Below are positions 59,201 through 63,965 of a DNA stretch of 64,000 nucleotides, in pieces. The position numbers and the translations under genes are program-made. The notes beneath the pieces were generated by a model, which saw nothing but the letters and a program-made list of their open reading frames with translations, was not told the DNA's origin and ran no database searches. Each line of letters begins with the position of its first letter. The stretch's first letter is position 1. The stretch comes from Chelydra serpentina. Lineage: Eukaryota; Chordata; Testudines; Chelydridae. The stretch covers positions 682,001 through 746,000 of the forward strand of contig JBAIAC010000156.1 in the NCBI GenBank assembly GCA_037349315.1, read 5' to 3'.

Positions 59201-62200
59201 TCCATACTAGCCTCTCTCCTTTGGTGGTCTGCCCTGGAGAAAGTGCTCTGAGGGGTCCTGTTCAGGAGCTGCTCCCCTACTATAGAGTTGGTGTCCGATG
59301 AATCAGACTTGGGGTGGGGAGCCCATAAGGGAGACCTCCAGACCGAAGGCCTGTGGTCCGCACAAGAACTAGGCCTGCAAAGAAATGTCAAAGAACTCCG
59401 AGCAGTCCATCTGGCCTGTGTGGCCTTTCGCTCGTGCCTTCCGGGCAGGGTAGTCAGAGTTCTCACGGACAACACAGCCTCGATATTCTACATCAACAGG
59501 GAGGGCAGGGCCCGCTCCTCAGCGCTCTGCCAGGAAGACTTCCAGCTGTGGAACTTCTGCATCACCCACGATATCAACTTGGAAGCCCACCACTTACTGG
59601 GCATCCGGAACTCTTGAGTGGATCACCTGAGCTAGGACTTCTCCTCCCAGCACGAGTGGTCGCTGCACCTGGAGGTGGCTCACATGATCTTCCGAACTTG
59701 GGGCACTCCCCAAGTGGACCTCTTCGCGACCAGGCAGAACCGCCTGTGCCCCCGGTTCTGCTCCAGGAGGGGCCTGGGCAAGGGCGTGATCTCCAACGCC
59801 TTCCTTCTGTCCTGGTTGGGTCAACTGCTATATGCCTTTCCCCCAATTCCACTGATCAGCAAGGTCCTGTAGAAATCAAGACGGACAAGGCTCGCATCCT
59901 CATGATTTCCCCGGCTTGTCCCAGACAGCATTGGTGTCTGTTGCCCCCGCCCGCCCCCCCGTGGCTGCTACCAACCCGCCCGAACCTTCTCTCTCAGGAC
60001 CAAGGTCGCCTCCTCCACCCCACCCTTGCAGCCCTCTACCTCACGCCTTGGTTGTTCGGTGGTTAGGCCAAGAGGAAACGGCCTGCTTGGAGGGCGTCCA
60101 GCGAGTTCTCCTGGAAAGCAGGAGGCCCCCCACACGTCAGGCTTACCTGGAAAAATGGTGAAGGTTCTCTCGATGGCCGCTGATCGCAGCGTCTCACCAG
60201 TGGCTGCTCCGCTCCAGCTAATACTGGATTACCTCCTTCATCTCAGAACCCAATGCCTAGCGCCCTCATCTGTCAAAGTACATCTGGCAGCCATATTGGC
60301 CTTCCACCCACCTGTCCAGGGCCATTTTCTCACGCCATGACTGGTCGATTCCTTAAGAGCTTGGATTGCCTCTTTCCTTATGTTAGGCCCCCTGTCCCAC
60401 AGTGGGACCTGAACTTGGTTCTGACCAGGATGACAGGGCCTCCGTTTGAGCCACTTGCCACCTGCTCCTGGTCCCGCCTCTCATGGAAAGTAGCCTTTCT
60501 TGTGGCAATCACGTCTGCTAGGAGGGTCTCGGAGCTCTGGGCCCTGACCTCCGAACCCCCATATACGGTATTTCATAAAGATAAGGTCCAGCTCCGCCCA
60601 AACCCTTCGTTCCTTCCCAAGGTGGTCGCCGCCTATCATATGAGCGAGGACATTTTCCTTCCGGGGCTGTGCCCCAAGCCTCACACGTCTAGTGAGGAGC
60701 GTAGTCTTCACATGCTGGATGTGCGATGGGCCCTGGCCTTTTACCTGGAACGTACGAAGCTGTTCAGGAAGTCTTCATAGCTGTTCATCGCCACGGCCGA
60801 ACACATGAAGGGTCGGCCGATTCCACTCAGCGACTCCCCAACGGGATCACGTCATGTATCCATACTTGTTACGACCTGGTGGGAGTCCCGTCCCCCCCCC
60901 CCCCCTGCCAATTGTGAGAGCACACTCGACAAGGGTGCAAGCCTTGTCAGCCGCCTTTCTGGTTCACATCCTTATCCAGGACATTTGTAGGGCTGTTATA
61001 TGGTCATCGGTCCACACGTTCACCTCGCACTATGCGATCGTCTCCCAGACCAGGGAGGATGCCAGATTCGGCACGTCTGTGCTCCGTCCCGAGTGTCTGT
61101 GAACTGCTACCCACCTCCAACAGATATAATGTGGAATCACCTACTGTGGAATGCACATGAACAATCACTCAAAGAAGAAAAGACAGTTACCTTTTCTGTA
61201 ACTGGTGTTCTTCGAGATGTGTTGCTCATGTCTATTCCACATCCCGCCCTCCTTCCCCACTGTCAGAGTTGTCCGGAAAGAAGAAACTGATGGTGGGGGA
61301 GTGTGCAGCGCCTCTTATACCGTGCCATGGCGGTGCCAATCCAGGCGTCGCTAGGGGCACTCCCCTATGGGTACTGCTAGGGGAAAAACTTCCGGCGCCG
61401 GTGCACATGGCGAGCACGCACACCTACTGTGGAATGGACATGAGCAACACATCTCGAAGAACACCAGTTATGGAACAGGTAACTCTTATTTTAAAGCCAG
61501 AAGGGCCATTAGATCATCTAGTCTCACCTTCTGTATAACAGAGACCAGAGAATTTCATTCAGTTACTCCAGTTTTGAGCCCATATTTAGGTACCTAAAAG
61601 AACTGGCCCAACTTCCAGAGGTGTTGAGCAGTCAGCGGTATCCCCTGGCTTCAGCCCTAATGAAAAACCAGGCTGCTGATTTAGGTGCTAGAATACGGAT
61701 GTAGGTGTCTGGATGTTTAGCATTGGCCTTTTATCCTGTACGGGAACCGTTCCTCATTTCTGTTTGTTATTCAGGGTGTGTTATTGGGTCACCGGCTCAC
61801 GTGATATTGACGGTGCTTTCTAATTGGATGTGTGATAAATGAAGGTGGGGGAGCTCCCTTTTCTGGACACCCAGCCAACCAGTTAGCTATAAACTCCCTC
61901 TTAGTAGCTGTTATCTGCTTGCTTTTCCTGTAAAGGGTTAAAAAGTCCATAGGTAAAAGGAAGGGAGTGGGCACCTGACCAAAGAGCCAATGGGAAGGCT
62001 AGAACTTTTTAAAATTGAGAAAAAAACTTCTCCTTTGTCTGTCTGTGTTGTTCTCCCGGAGAATAGAGACAGGGCTGGAACTATGCTGTAAGAGCTTGAG
62101 CCAGGTATGATAAATCATCAAATCATACCTAGAAACTACTCATTTGGAACCCCAGATATGTAAGTAGATCAGGAAATGTCTAGGAAGACAAAATTAGGTT

Positions 62201-63493
62201 TATCTCTTTTATTTCTTTATGGCTTGTGGACTCCTCTGTGCTAACCCCAGGTGTTTTTGTTTCATTTGTAACCTTTAAGCTGGACCTCAAGAAAGTTATT
62301 CATGCTTCTTAATTTTTGTATTTGCTCTTTTTAAATCTAGCAGTAGCCTGAGTTTCTAGATGTATTTTTTTCTTTTGTTTTAATAAAGTTTACCCTTTTT
62401 AAGAACAGAATTGGAGTTTTGTGTCTTAAAAGGTTTGTGCACATGTTTAATTAGCTGGTGGCAACAGCTGATTTCCTTTGTTTTCTTTCTTAGCTCTCCC
62501 TTGGAAGGGGGGCAGTGAAAGGGCTTCAGGGTACCCCATAGGAAGGAATTCCCAAGTGTGCCTTCCTGGGTTCTCAAAGGGGTTTTTGCAGTTGGGTGGT
62601 GGCAGCATCTATCCATCCAAGGTCAGAGAAAAGCTGTACCCTTGGAAGTTTAATACAAGCCTGGAGTGGCCAGTATTAATAGAATCCTTGCAGGTCCCCA
62701 CCTTCTGCACTCGAAGTGCCAGAGTGGGGATCAGACTTAAGAGGATGGCTGAACCTTTTTTAAAAAAATGGTAAATGAGGCGCTGGGCCAGGCCCCTCTC
62801 CACTGGAATGGAATATAATTCCCCTGCTTCGAATTAGACCTGGACACTAGAATTAATATCCCTACACTTGAGACCTTTAAAACAGGTTGTGTCCTGTGGC
62901 TGGTGCAGAACTTCGATTGCTGAGTTCCTCCCCAGAGATGGCTCTATAGTTCAGTGGGTGGGTGAAGAAGGCTTTACCATGGACCTCAGTCCTAAGATAG
63001 GAGGATCTAGACCCTTAGCTGGGGAATGTCCATGAGTCCTAGCTCCTTCCTTCTGCAAAAGATTCTGTCTTTCTCTTTCCATGCAGAATTTCTTCCAAGA
63101 CGATGCCTATTTTCCTGAAGGATTCCATTACTACCTGGGAAGTCCTGGCTGTGAGCCTTTCAGAGACCAAAGGTGAGGAACACCACGAGCTCTCCAGAGA
63201 ACAGGCAGAAAAGCTAATGGGGAAAAGACCCCAGGCCACAATGGGCCTTGGAAATTTTACAGTGAGATGGAGCAATCGAGGAGACAGCAGACATGTTTCA
63301 GGACTAAAGTATACGCCCTCCTGTCTCTGACGCTGGGTCTTTCCCCACTGCAGGGATCTGTGTGGCTGAACCCTATGAGATAAAAGTAATGAAAGATTTT
63401 TTCATTGACCTCCGGCTGCCCTACTCTGTAGTGAGGAATGAGCAGGTGGAAATCCGGGCTATTCTCTACAACTATCGGGAACAAACAATTACG
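17078..63493 (+). CDS. C3: Complement component C3, exons 2-20 (partial gene)
   Basis: C3 is the central secreted protein of complement. It is cleaved to C3a and C3b by the convertases. Nineteen open exons follow the order, phases and approximate sizes of vertebrate C3: MG1-MG6beta, LNK, an Arg-rich processing site, the ANA (C3a) domain, the alpha' N-terminus, MG6alpha and the start of MG7. Recognised motifs include [57 protein letters not shown] and [20 protein letters not shown]. Exon coordinates: 17078-17270, 20750-20912, 21581-21651, 23627-23721, 24958-25040, 25195-25285, 25779-25881, 25966-26086, 39917-40032, 42721-42867, 43595-43807, 45054-45248, 46181-46342, 48692-48821, 49560-49631, 50811-51011, 51649-51760, 63087-63172, 63354-63493. 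No frameshift or stop was seen. Exon 1 and the thioester, CUB and C345C regions are outside the window. A C3 paralogue (reptiles can have extra C3-like genes) cannot be excluded without the downstream half. Confidence 0.96.
17445..18303 (+). mobile_element. Old CR1 3' end, split by a hAT MITE
   Basis: The parts attgctgggtgaaagtctat (left) and aggaggtcagactagctgat ... aacatctacgaatctatt (right) form one CR1-like 3' end when the hAT MITE at 17494-18233 is removed. Both lie in C3 intron 2. Confidence 0.65.
17494..18233. mobile_element. Non-autonomous hAT element (740 bp)
   Basis: The inverted termini are TAGGGCCCTACCAAATTC and GAATTTGGTTGGGCCCTA. They are flanked by a perfect 8-bp duplication gttataca (17486-17493 and 18234-18241). 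The interior is GC-rich with repeated blocks like ctgatctcccc. The open frames inside have no family motif. Confidence 0.9.
18412..18580 (+). mobile_element. MIR (CORE-SINE) fragment
   Basis: It has a MIR-like head (ggtctagtggttagggtgct), core (cagctgtgtcatagac) and the signature ttgctctgtgcctcagtgtt cccatctgtgaaat. It is an ancient amniote repeat in C3 intron 2. Confidence 0.75.
18581..19640. other. C3 intron 2 sequence without recognised feature
   Basis: No exon, RNA gene or confidently named repeat was seen apart from the flanking MIR and CR1. Small open frames here show no motif. Confidence 0.35.
19641..20648 (+). mobile_element. CR1 LINE 3' part (older subfamily)
   Basis: It holds the end of the RT domain: [30 protein letters not shown] with the catalytic ADD retained, then [20 protein letters not shown] and [20 protein letters not shown]. 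The 3' end reads gatgacctctcaaggtccct and (ATTCTAT)n. Frameshifts occur near 19890 and 20280. It is more diverged than the other CR1 copies in the window. Confidence 0.88.
20750..20912 (+). CDS. C3: C3 exon 3 (MG1 end, MG2 start)
   Basis: The acceptor is tcatgcag and the donor ACAG|gtactg, leaving phase 1. The frame reads [20 protein letters not shown] and ends in the highly conserved [14 protein letters not shown]. The split Val codon is completed by the next exon (G + TT). The exon lies just downstream of a CR1 fragment. Confidence 0.95.
21581..21651 (+). CDS. C3: C3 exon 4 (MG2)
   Basis: The acceptor is ttttctcag and the donor GAG|gtgagg. The 71-nt exon reads [20 protein letters not shown]. 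It enters in phase 1 and leaves in phase 0, the same size and phase as in mammalian C3. Confidence 0.95.
21863..22373. mobile_element. Solo LTR, 511 bp (C3 intron 4)
   Basis: It starts tgtagcggtg and ends ccaccctgctaca. It is flanked by the perfect 5-bp duplication gggat (21858-21862 and 22374-22378). GC-rich, non-coding. Confidence 0.85.
22683..23119. mobile_element. hAT-type MITE, GC-rich (C3 intron 4)
   Basis: The inverted termini are cacaggcgctgac and gtcagcgcctatg. The flanking 8-mers accagggg and cccagggg (one mismatch) form the target duplication. A second copy of the family is at 40934-41224. Overlapping open frames on both strands reflect only GC richness. Confidence 0.82.
23627..23721 (+). 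CDS. C3: C3 exon 5 (MG2)
   Basis: The acceptor is ccttttcag and the donor GTCAG|gtacat. The 95-nt exon reads [20 protein letters not shown] then [11 protein letters not shown]. It is collinear with the NPEG...LPELV segment of mammalian C3 but poorly conserved in sequence. It was placed by length, phase and order. Confidence 0.9.
23722..24957. other. C3 intron 5
   Basis: AT-rich intron. Near 24462-24545 a weak match to a common MITE motif (tttttcaaaggtgctgagca) is seen. No gene was recognised. Confidence 0.4.
24958..25040 (+). CDS. C3: C3 exon 6 (MG2 end)
   Basis: The acceptor is cctccag and the donor TATG|gtaaga. The 83-nt exon reads [20 protein letters not shown] then QFDVKEY. SPQQ-F and F-VKEY are hallmark C3 motifs. 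Confidence 0.95.
25195..25285 (+). CDS. C3: C3 exon 7 (MG3 start)
   Basis: The acceptor is tttctccag and the donor GCGAG|gtgggt. The 91-nt exon reads [20 protein letters not shown] then [10 protein letters not shown], the start of MG3. The Arg codon is split across the next junction (AG + G). Confidence 0.95.
25779..25881 (+). CDS. C3: C3 exon 8 (MG3)
   Basis: The acceptor is tcttccag and the donor TCG|gtattt. The 103-nt exon reads [20 protein letters not shown] then [14 protein letters not shown]. The YGKKxxGTAFVxFG motif is diagnostic of C3/C4/C5 family MG3. Confidence 0.95.
25966..26086 (+). CDS. C3: C3 exon 9 (MG3 end)
   Basis: The acceptor is ctttctag (TAG rather than CAG) and the donor TCTG|gtgagc. 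The 121-nt exon reads [20 protein letters not shown] and ends [16 protein letters not shown]. It is a few codons shorter than the human exon. It is followed by the 13.8-kb transposon-filled intron 9. Confidence 0.94.
27312..29298 (+). pseudogene. SANT/Myb-like Harbinger partner gene, two exons, frameshifted
   Basis: Exon 1 is 27312-27840, with SANT motifs [40 protein letters not shown] and [14 protein letters not shown]. The donor is TCTG|gtgagt and the acceptor cccgcag|CTGCA at 28756. Exon 2 carries basic and coiled-coil parts ([20 protein letters not shown]) to the stop at 29298. A run of 11 A at 28818-28828 puts the exon-2 start out of frame with the coiled coil; one base fewer would fit the frame seen in Harbinger 1. 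AATAAA lies at 29429. The gene is intact apart from this homopolymer, which could also be an assembly error. Confidence 0.82.
27922..28212 (-). CDS. Third Harbinger ORF (96 aa), second copy
   Basis: It reads [20 protein letters not shown] from the start and ends [12 protein letters not shown]. It has the same 96-codon length and the same antisense position inside the SANT intron as the copy at 7415-7705. The segment before the ATG (tatttcaaccag/gtgacc) again looks like a splice acceptor. An ATTAAA (reverse tttaat near 27888) lies about 30 bp past the stop. The frame stays open although the transposase of the same element is broken. The function is unknown. The BEN-like pattern ([20 protein letters not shown]) is shared with copy 1. 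Confidence 0.7.
   Translation of the reverse strand: MNDITLLRITQTDKERMLLECQQTPGRYAAMLCKALIPDYVLLAWRGRVCYHGAQDKAALPRNLLHRLWEYIQEIFLEMSPEDFCSIPEHVNRLFQ
29576..30904 (-). pseudogene. HARBI1-like transposase, broken
   Basis: On the minus strand it is open from [20 protein letters not shown] through [22 protein letters not shown] and [13 protein letters not shown] up to [12 protein letters not shown] 41-bp tandem duplication (units starting 29848 and 29889) and a short deletion next to it then destroy the frame at the catalytic Glu. The C-terminal part resumes in another frame (29818-29576: [20 protein letters not shown]). It is close to the intact copy at 3873-5156. Confidence 0.9.
31126..31200 (-). 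ncRNA. tRNA-like SINE head, copy 1 (not a functional tRNA)
   Basis: On the minus strand it reads ggcagagggatatctcagcg ... gttgcgagttcaatccttga. It has A-box-like (TATCTCAGCGG) and B-box-like (GAGTTCAATCC) parts. It matches the head of the Cry SINE at 12583. It lacks a CCA-ready, fully paired acceptor stem, so it is SINE-derived rather than a tRNA gene. Confidence 0.6.
31486..31560 (-). ncRNA. tRNA-like SINE head, copy 2
   Basis: It is nearly identical to copy 1, exactly 360 bp downstream, with a better A box (TAGCTCAGCG). Between the copies lies a 72-bp tandem repeat (ctgcagctagaaggcaagga at 31351 and 31423). Both lie upstream of the transposase gene of Harbinger 2 and are bracketed by duplicated element sequence (ggcgcgaaa ... 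ttgctttcacggaggg at about 30993 and 31675). Confidence 0.6.
33444..34262 (+). pseudogene. DIRS 1 gag-like protein
   Basis: The open frame of about 270 codons has an alanine-rich segment ([20 protein letters not shown]), the motif [20 protein letters not shown], and a basic Arg/His-rich tail. The same motif order occurs in DIRS 2 ([20 protein letters not shown]). It has no ATG with clear context. The start used is the first in-frame near-cognate position, so the true start is uncertain. Confidence 0.72.
34287..35183 (+). pseudogene. DIRS 1 reverse transcriptase
   Basis: Motifs: [55 protein letters not shown] and [20 protein letters not shown]. The catalytic motif reads YLND (34821-34832) where DIRS elements have YLDD, so the enzyme is probably dead although the frame is open for 298 codons. 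Confidence 0.9.
35209..36027 (+). pseudogene. DIRS 1 RNase H and following domain
   Basis: RNase H-like motifs are [18 protein letters not shown] and [18 protein letters not shown]. They are followed by the conserved DIRS segment [39 protein letters not shown] and [17 protein letters not shown]. The frame changes relative to RT around 35185 and again near 35330. Confidence 0.82.
36160..37110 (+). pseudogene. DIRS 1 tyrosine recombinase (broken)
   Basis: Fragments in different frames are collinear with the recombinase: [60 protein letters not shown], and the end [20 protein letters not shown]. At least three stops or frameshifts interrupt it. Confidence 0.78.
37737..38725 (-). mobile_element. 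Solo LTR, 989 bp (C3 intron 9)
   Basis: It starts tgtaacgatgctgcc and ends gtcaataacatcaca. It is flanked by attac and attaa (37732-37736, 38726-38730), i.e. a 4-bp match. I recognise the sequence type (ggggtttctccacttctaag, caattcccttagacactcca) as a common turtle endogenous-retrovirus LTR in antisense; this is from familiarity, not a search. Confidence 0.72.
39202..39425. mobile_element. Penelope-like fragment forming a perfect 92-bp hairpin
   Basis: The terminal sequence agtagccgtgttagtctgtg ... caccttagagactaacaaat ... cataagctttcgtgggt is that of turtle Penelope-like elements. Arms 39236-39327 and 39335-39426 are perfect inverted repeats around the 7-base loop gcatccg. The 13-bp target duplication gattatagggtag (39189-39201, 39426-39438) shows retrotransposition. 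It lies about 480 bp upstream of C3 exon 10. Confidence 0.85.
39917..40032 (+). CDS. C3: C3 exon 10 (MG3/MG4)
   Basis: The acceptor is tctctgcag and the donor ACG|gtaata. The 116-nt exon reads [20 protein letters not shown] then [19 protein letters not shown]. This is one of the best conserved C3 stretches. It joins exon 9 in phase across the 13.8-kb intron, so those insertions are strictly intronic. Confidence 0.96.
40934..41224. mobile_element. hAT-type MITE (C3 intron 10)
   Basis: The termini are cacaggtgctgac and gtcggcgcctatg, the same family as 22683-23119. The flanks tcttaggt and gcttaggt give a 7/8 match target duplication. C-rich, non-coding. Confidence 0.78.
41517..41780. repeat. 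Possible decayed Harbinger-type MITE
   Basis: It starts gggtacgtctacactgcagt like Harbinger termini and has internal near-palindromes (ctagcttgggt/acccaagctag). The matching right terminus is not clear. Confidence 0.4.
41800..42720. other. C3 intron 10, right part
   Basis: AT-rich, no gene. A perfect 13-bp inverted pair tatttaggtgcct / aggcacctaaata (about 42559-42610) marks a small MITE-like repeat. Confidence 0.4.
42721..42867 (+). CDS. C3: C3 exon 11 (MG4)
   Basis: The acceptor is gcccctcag and the donor ACG|gtaagt. The 147-nt exon reads [20 protein letters not shown], a variable middle, then [11 protein letters not shown]. The VTNPDGSPA motif is C3-specific. Confidence 0.95.
43595..43807 (+). 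CDS. C3: C3 exon 12 (MG5 start)
   Basis: The acceptor is cccctgcag and the donor ATA|gtaagt. The 213-nt exon reads [20 protein letters not shown], then [20 protein letters not shown] and QIQYFTYI. The NYLHL and L-PG-xLxVNF-L pattern marks MG5 of C3. Confidence 0.95.
43954..44351. mobile_element. Probable solo LTR, 398 bp (C3 intron 12)
   Basis: It starts tgtagcagagtgtgaccg and ends gcacactgtcaca, flanked by gtgtg (43949-43953 and 44352-44356). The left copy is in a GT-rich run, which weakens the duplication evidence. Confidence 0.62.
44440..44650. repeat. Three-unit minisatellite, about 65-75 bp period
   Basis: Three units each contain acttcctcttgagctggggatggaacc-like and caggagtcctg-like blocks (44440, 44511 and 44578 approximately). 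They diverge from each other. Intron 12, non-coding. Confidence 0.6.
45054..45248 (+). CDS. C3: C3 exon 13 (MG5 end)
   Basis: The acceptor is tctgttag and the donor ACG|gtaggt. The 195-nt exon reads [20 protein letters not shown] and contains [21 protein letters not shown] possible N-glycosylation sequon (NIT) lies in SLNITPDL. It is about four codons shorter than the human exon in the loop before EIVADSVW. Confidence 0.95.
46181..46342 (+). CDS. C3: C3 exon 14 (MG6 beta part)
   Basis: The acceptor is ttcatacag and the donor AAG|gtgagg. The 162-nt exon reads [20 protein letters not shown], then [20 protein letters not shown]. VAVDKGVxVLNKK is a C3-family signature. Confidence 0.95.
46465..47190 (+). 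mobile_element. 5S rRNA-derived SINE with internal minisatellite (C3 intron 14)
   Basis: Its head ggccaggtcagtgcttggat gggagaac...cccagggtactgcagg matches the 3' half of 5S rRNA. The tail aaacagaggttctggtcatt aaatg ... ggtgttctggctgaattcta matches the conserved domain of Deu-type SINEs. In between, blocks with (a/c)gggggcgct recur at about 46661, 46743 and 46840, an irregular 80-100-bp tandem array. It is not a functional 5S gene: the 5' half and A box are missing. Confidence 0.68.
47331..48533. mobile_element. Solo LTR, 1203 bp (C3 intron 14)
   Basis: It starts tgtaaggggactgtta and ends tcccccgcttaca, flanked by caaa (47327-47330 and 48534-48537). An internal direct repeat (cagagacacagacctgccct at about 47609 and 47647) is present. 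GC-rich open frames inside have no family motif. Confidence 0.76.
48692..48821 (+). CDS. C3: C3 exon 15 (LNK)
   Basis: The acceptor is atctcacag and the donor ACAG|gtatcg. The 130-nt exon reads [20 protein letters not shown], then [14 protein letters not shown]. The Cys is the conserved half-cystine of the DIGCTxGSGK motif that links beta and alpha chains. Confidence 0.95.
49560..49631 (+). CDS. C3: C3 exon 16 (beta/alpha processing site, C3a start)
   Basis: The acceptor is tctgcag and the donor AAAA|gtaggt. The 72-nt exon reads [20 protein letters not shown] then KANK. Four Arg codons (49586-49597) form the furin-type site that separates the beta chain from the alpha chain. C3a starts at SVQL. 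The length and phase match human exon 16. Confidence 0.96.
49745..50180 (+). mobile_element. Old CR1/L3-like fragment split by a hAT MITE
   Basis: The text ccatatgaggagagattaga ... tttatagaggggatgcggtagag, continuing at 50154 with gtatagaaaataatgaatgg, is a CR1/L3-type 3' coding segment. It is interrupted by the MITE at 49834-50145. Confidence 0.55.
49834..50145. mobile_element. hAT-type MITE (312 bp, C3 intron 16)
   Basis: The termini are caggagtctcaaac and gtttgagacccctg. They are flanked by a perfect 8-bp duplication cggtagag (49826-49833 and 50146-50153). The interior has gcagcccgcgggccacgtgg and an AT-rich middle, typical of hAT MITEs. Confidence 0.88.
50420..50735 (+). mobile_element. 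CR1/L3-like 3' end
   Basis: The sequence tcagggcatgagccaacctc, ggggtcaggaagaaacttct and tgttagagacaagatactgg is a familiar CR1/L3 3' domain. A short (GA)n run follows at 50740-50760. It lies about 75 bp upstream of C3 exon 17. Confidence 0.65.
50811..51011 (+). CDS. C3: C3 exon 17 (C3a anaphylatoxin domain)
   Basis: The exon carries the ANA domain with all six cysteines in order (KKCCEDG, HSC, DEC, LDCC). It ends HLQLAR, with the first base of the P1' Ser codon. Cleavage after this Arg would release C3a, here 78 residues counted from the SVQL in exon 16. The acceptor is catttcag. The only donor that keeps the frame with exon 18 is a GC donor, A|gcaagt at 51012. The effector C-terminus reads LQLAR instead of the usual LGLAR. 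Confidence 0.93.
51012..51648 (+). promoter_or_regulatory. C3: GC-AG intron (C3 intron 17)
   Basis: The donor reads A|GCAAGT and the acceptor cttcccag|GT. Apart from the C at position +2 the donor matches consensus well. The GT at 51016 cannot be used, because joining there gives a TGA immediately in exon 18. The phase (1) fits the Ser codon AGT right after the C3a cleavage site. Confidence 0.85.
51649..51760 (+). CDS. C3: C3 exon 18 (alpha' N-terminus, MG6 alpha)
   Basis: The acceptor is cttcccag and the donor CTGGG|gtaaga. The 112-nt exon reads [20 protein letters not shown] then [10 protein letters not shown]. This is the acidic alpha' N-terminal segment that in C3b contacts factor B and regulators, plus the SRSxFPESWLW motif. 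It is followed by the 11.3-kb intron 18. Confidence 0.95.
53554..54483 (+). pseudogene. CR1 ORF2 endonuclease half
   Basis: An APE-type endonuclease that nicks target DNA during CR1 retrotransposition. Motifs ITETWWD, YRPP, GDFNHPD and SDH are all present. The frame is open but lacks the first EN strands (truncation) and is cut off by the inverted CR1 after YKKWKIGL. Confidence 0.88.
54468..55683 (-). mobile_element. CR1 LINE, 5'-truncated, inserted in inverted orientation
   Basis: A minus-strand frame of about 386 codons (55724-54564) reads [20 protein letters not shown] to the RT end and 3' UTR. The catalytic motif is FAEDTKL (ADD to AED). The 3' end repeats (catagaat)n at 54474-54497. It forms a 1.2-kb inverted repeat with the + CR1 at about 56390-57593. 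Confidence 0.92.
55688..57505 (+). pseudogene. CR1 ORF2 reverse-transcriptase half (605 codons, open)
   Basis: The RT has all core motifs, including [34 protein letters not shown] and FADDTKLGG. The end motif is [20 protein letters not shown]. It is open from [20 protein letters not shown] to the stop. As it is separated from the EN by the inverted CR1, it is not a functional ORF2. It is the best-preserved RT in the window. Confidence 0.9.
58250..59260 (+). pseudogene. DIRS 2 reverse transcriptase (broken)
   Basis: RT motifs are [51 protein letters not shown] and LYLDD. The residue after DD is a TAG stop at 58827-58829 (where DIRS have W). A frameshift lies near 58550, at [15 protein letters not shown]. 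The C-terminal half continues [20 protein letters not shown]. Confidence 0.87.
59288..59900 (+). pseudogene. DIRS 2 RNase H region (broken)
   Basis: [40 protein letters not shown] and [13 protein letters not shown] (then a stop), followed by [20 protein letters not shown] and [16 protein letters not shown]. The arrangement matches DIRS 1. Confidence 0.8.
60060..61110 (+). pseudogene. DIRS 2 tyrosine recombinase (broken)
   Basis: Segments in shifting frames: [60 protein letters not shown], and the end [22 protein letters not shown]-rich run at 60890-60905 causes one frameshift. Confidence 0.78.
61480..61590 (-). mobile_element. CR1 3' end fragment
   Basis: The text ccagaagggccattagatca tctagtctcaccttctgtat aacagagaccagagaatttc is a familiar CR1 3' end in antisense. 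It directly abuts the DIRS 2 right terminus. MITE-like text (ttaggtacctaaa, aggtgttgagcagt) follows to about 61700. Confidence 0.65.
61831..62742 (+). mobile_element. Solo LTR, 912 bp (C3 intron 18)
   Basis: It starts tgtgataaatgaaggtgg and ends atcagacttaaga (decayed CA end). It is flanked by a perfect 5-bp duplication ggatg (61826-61830 and 62743-62747). AATAAA at 62382-62387 supports the + orientation. Confidence 0.84.
62748..63086. other. End of C3 intron 18
   Basis: No gene or repeat was recognised apart from the branch/acceptor region (tctttctctttccatgcag) of exon 19. Confidence 0.4.
63087..63172 (+). CDS. C3: C3 exon 19 (MG6 alpha end)
   Basis: The acceptor is tccatgcag and the donor AAAG|gtgagg. 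The 86-nt exon reads [20 protein letters not shown] then [18 protein letters not shown] is a C3/C4/C5 hallmark. The phases fit exon 18 (GG + A) and exon 20. Confidence 0.95.
63354..63493 (+). CDS. C3: C3 exon 20 (MG7 start)
   Basis: The acceptor is ccactgcag and the donor ACG|gtaagc. The 140-nt exon reads [20 protein letters not shown], then [15 protein letters not shown] and [11 protein letters not shown]. It is the last exon in the window; the gene continues to the right. Confidence 0.96.
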
Positions 63494-63688
63494 GTAAGCT
63501 CACCGCCTCATGGGGCTCTGCAATGGACCTGAGGTGTCAATGCTTTGACAGCCAGCCAAACCAAACCAAAATGGTGTAAGGCTTGTTCTTCTAGGGCCTG
63601 AGCCCTTTGGGACTGGACATCCTTGTCTCCCATTAACCTTGTTGGGTGCTCAGCACCTTGCAGGATCAGGGCTATGGAATCCACCTAG

Positions 63689-63965
63689 TTAAGAACATAA
63701 GAACGGCCATACTGGGTCAGACCAATGGTCCATCTAGCCCAGTATCCTGTCTTCCAACAGCGACCAGTGCCAGGTGCGTCAGAGGGAATGAACAGAACAG
63801 GTGATCATCAAGACATCAATCCCCTGTTGCCCATTCCCAGCTTCTGGAAAGATTGCATGATATAAAGGGAGATAAAAAAATACCCTCTGGCTGCCATTCT
63901 TTTCTGGCTGGGCCTCAAATCTGTGAGTGGGTACCAGGTTCTGGGCTTTCTGCTGACTCACACCG
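63689..63965 (-). mobile_element. CR1/L3-type 3' end (C3 intron 20)
   Basis: The text aagaacataagaacggccat actgggtcagaccaatggtc catctagcccagtatcctgt is the antisense 3' end of a common sauropsid CR1/L3 family. It continues with gaacagaacaggtgatcatc and cccattcccagcttctgg. A 5' truncation lies near 63965 or beyond. Confidence 0.8.

Larger units (their letters stand above)
51944..61462 (+). mobile_element. DIRS retrotransposon 2 (C3 intron 18), interrupted by CR1
   Basis: The left terminus (ttcttcgagtgatttctcat, aggtgtgcgtgctcaccacg) is complementary to the right terminus (gcgagcacgcacacctactg, acatctcgaagaac). An internal complementary region near 61135-61240 carries cttcgagatgtgttgctcat. Gag is split by a 4-kb CR1. 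RT, RNase H and recombinase follow. Same orientation and family type as DIRS 1, but a different subfamily. Multiple stops are present. Confidence 0.87.

Noticed and set aside
17078..63493. Cobra venom factor-like or other toxin role for this C3 gene
   Set aside because: The exons resemble ordinary C3 with an intact processing site and complete C3a. Nothing here points to a venom gene.
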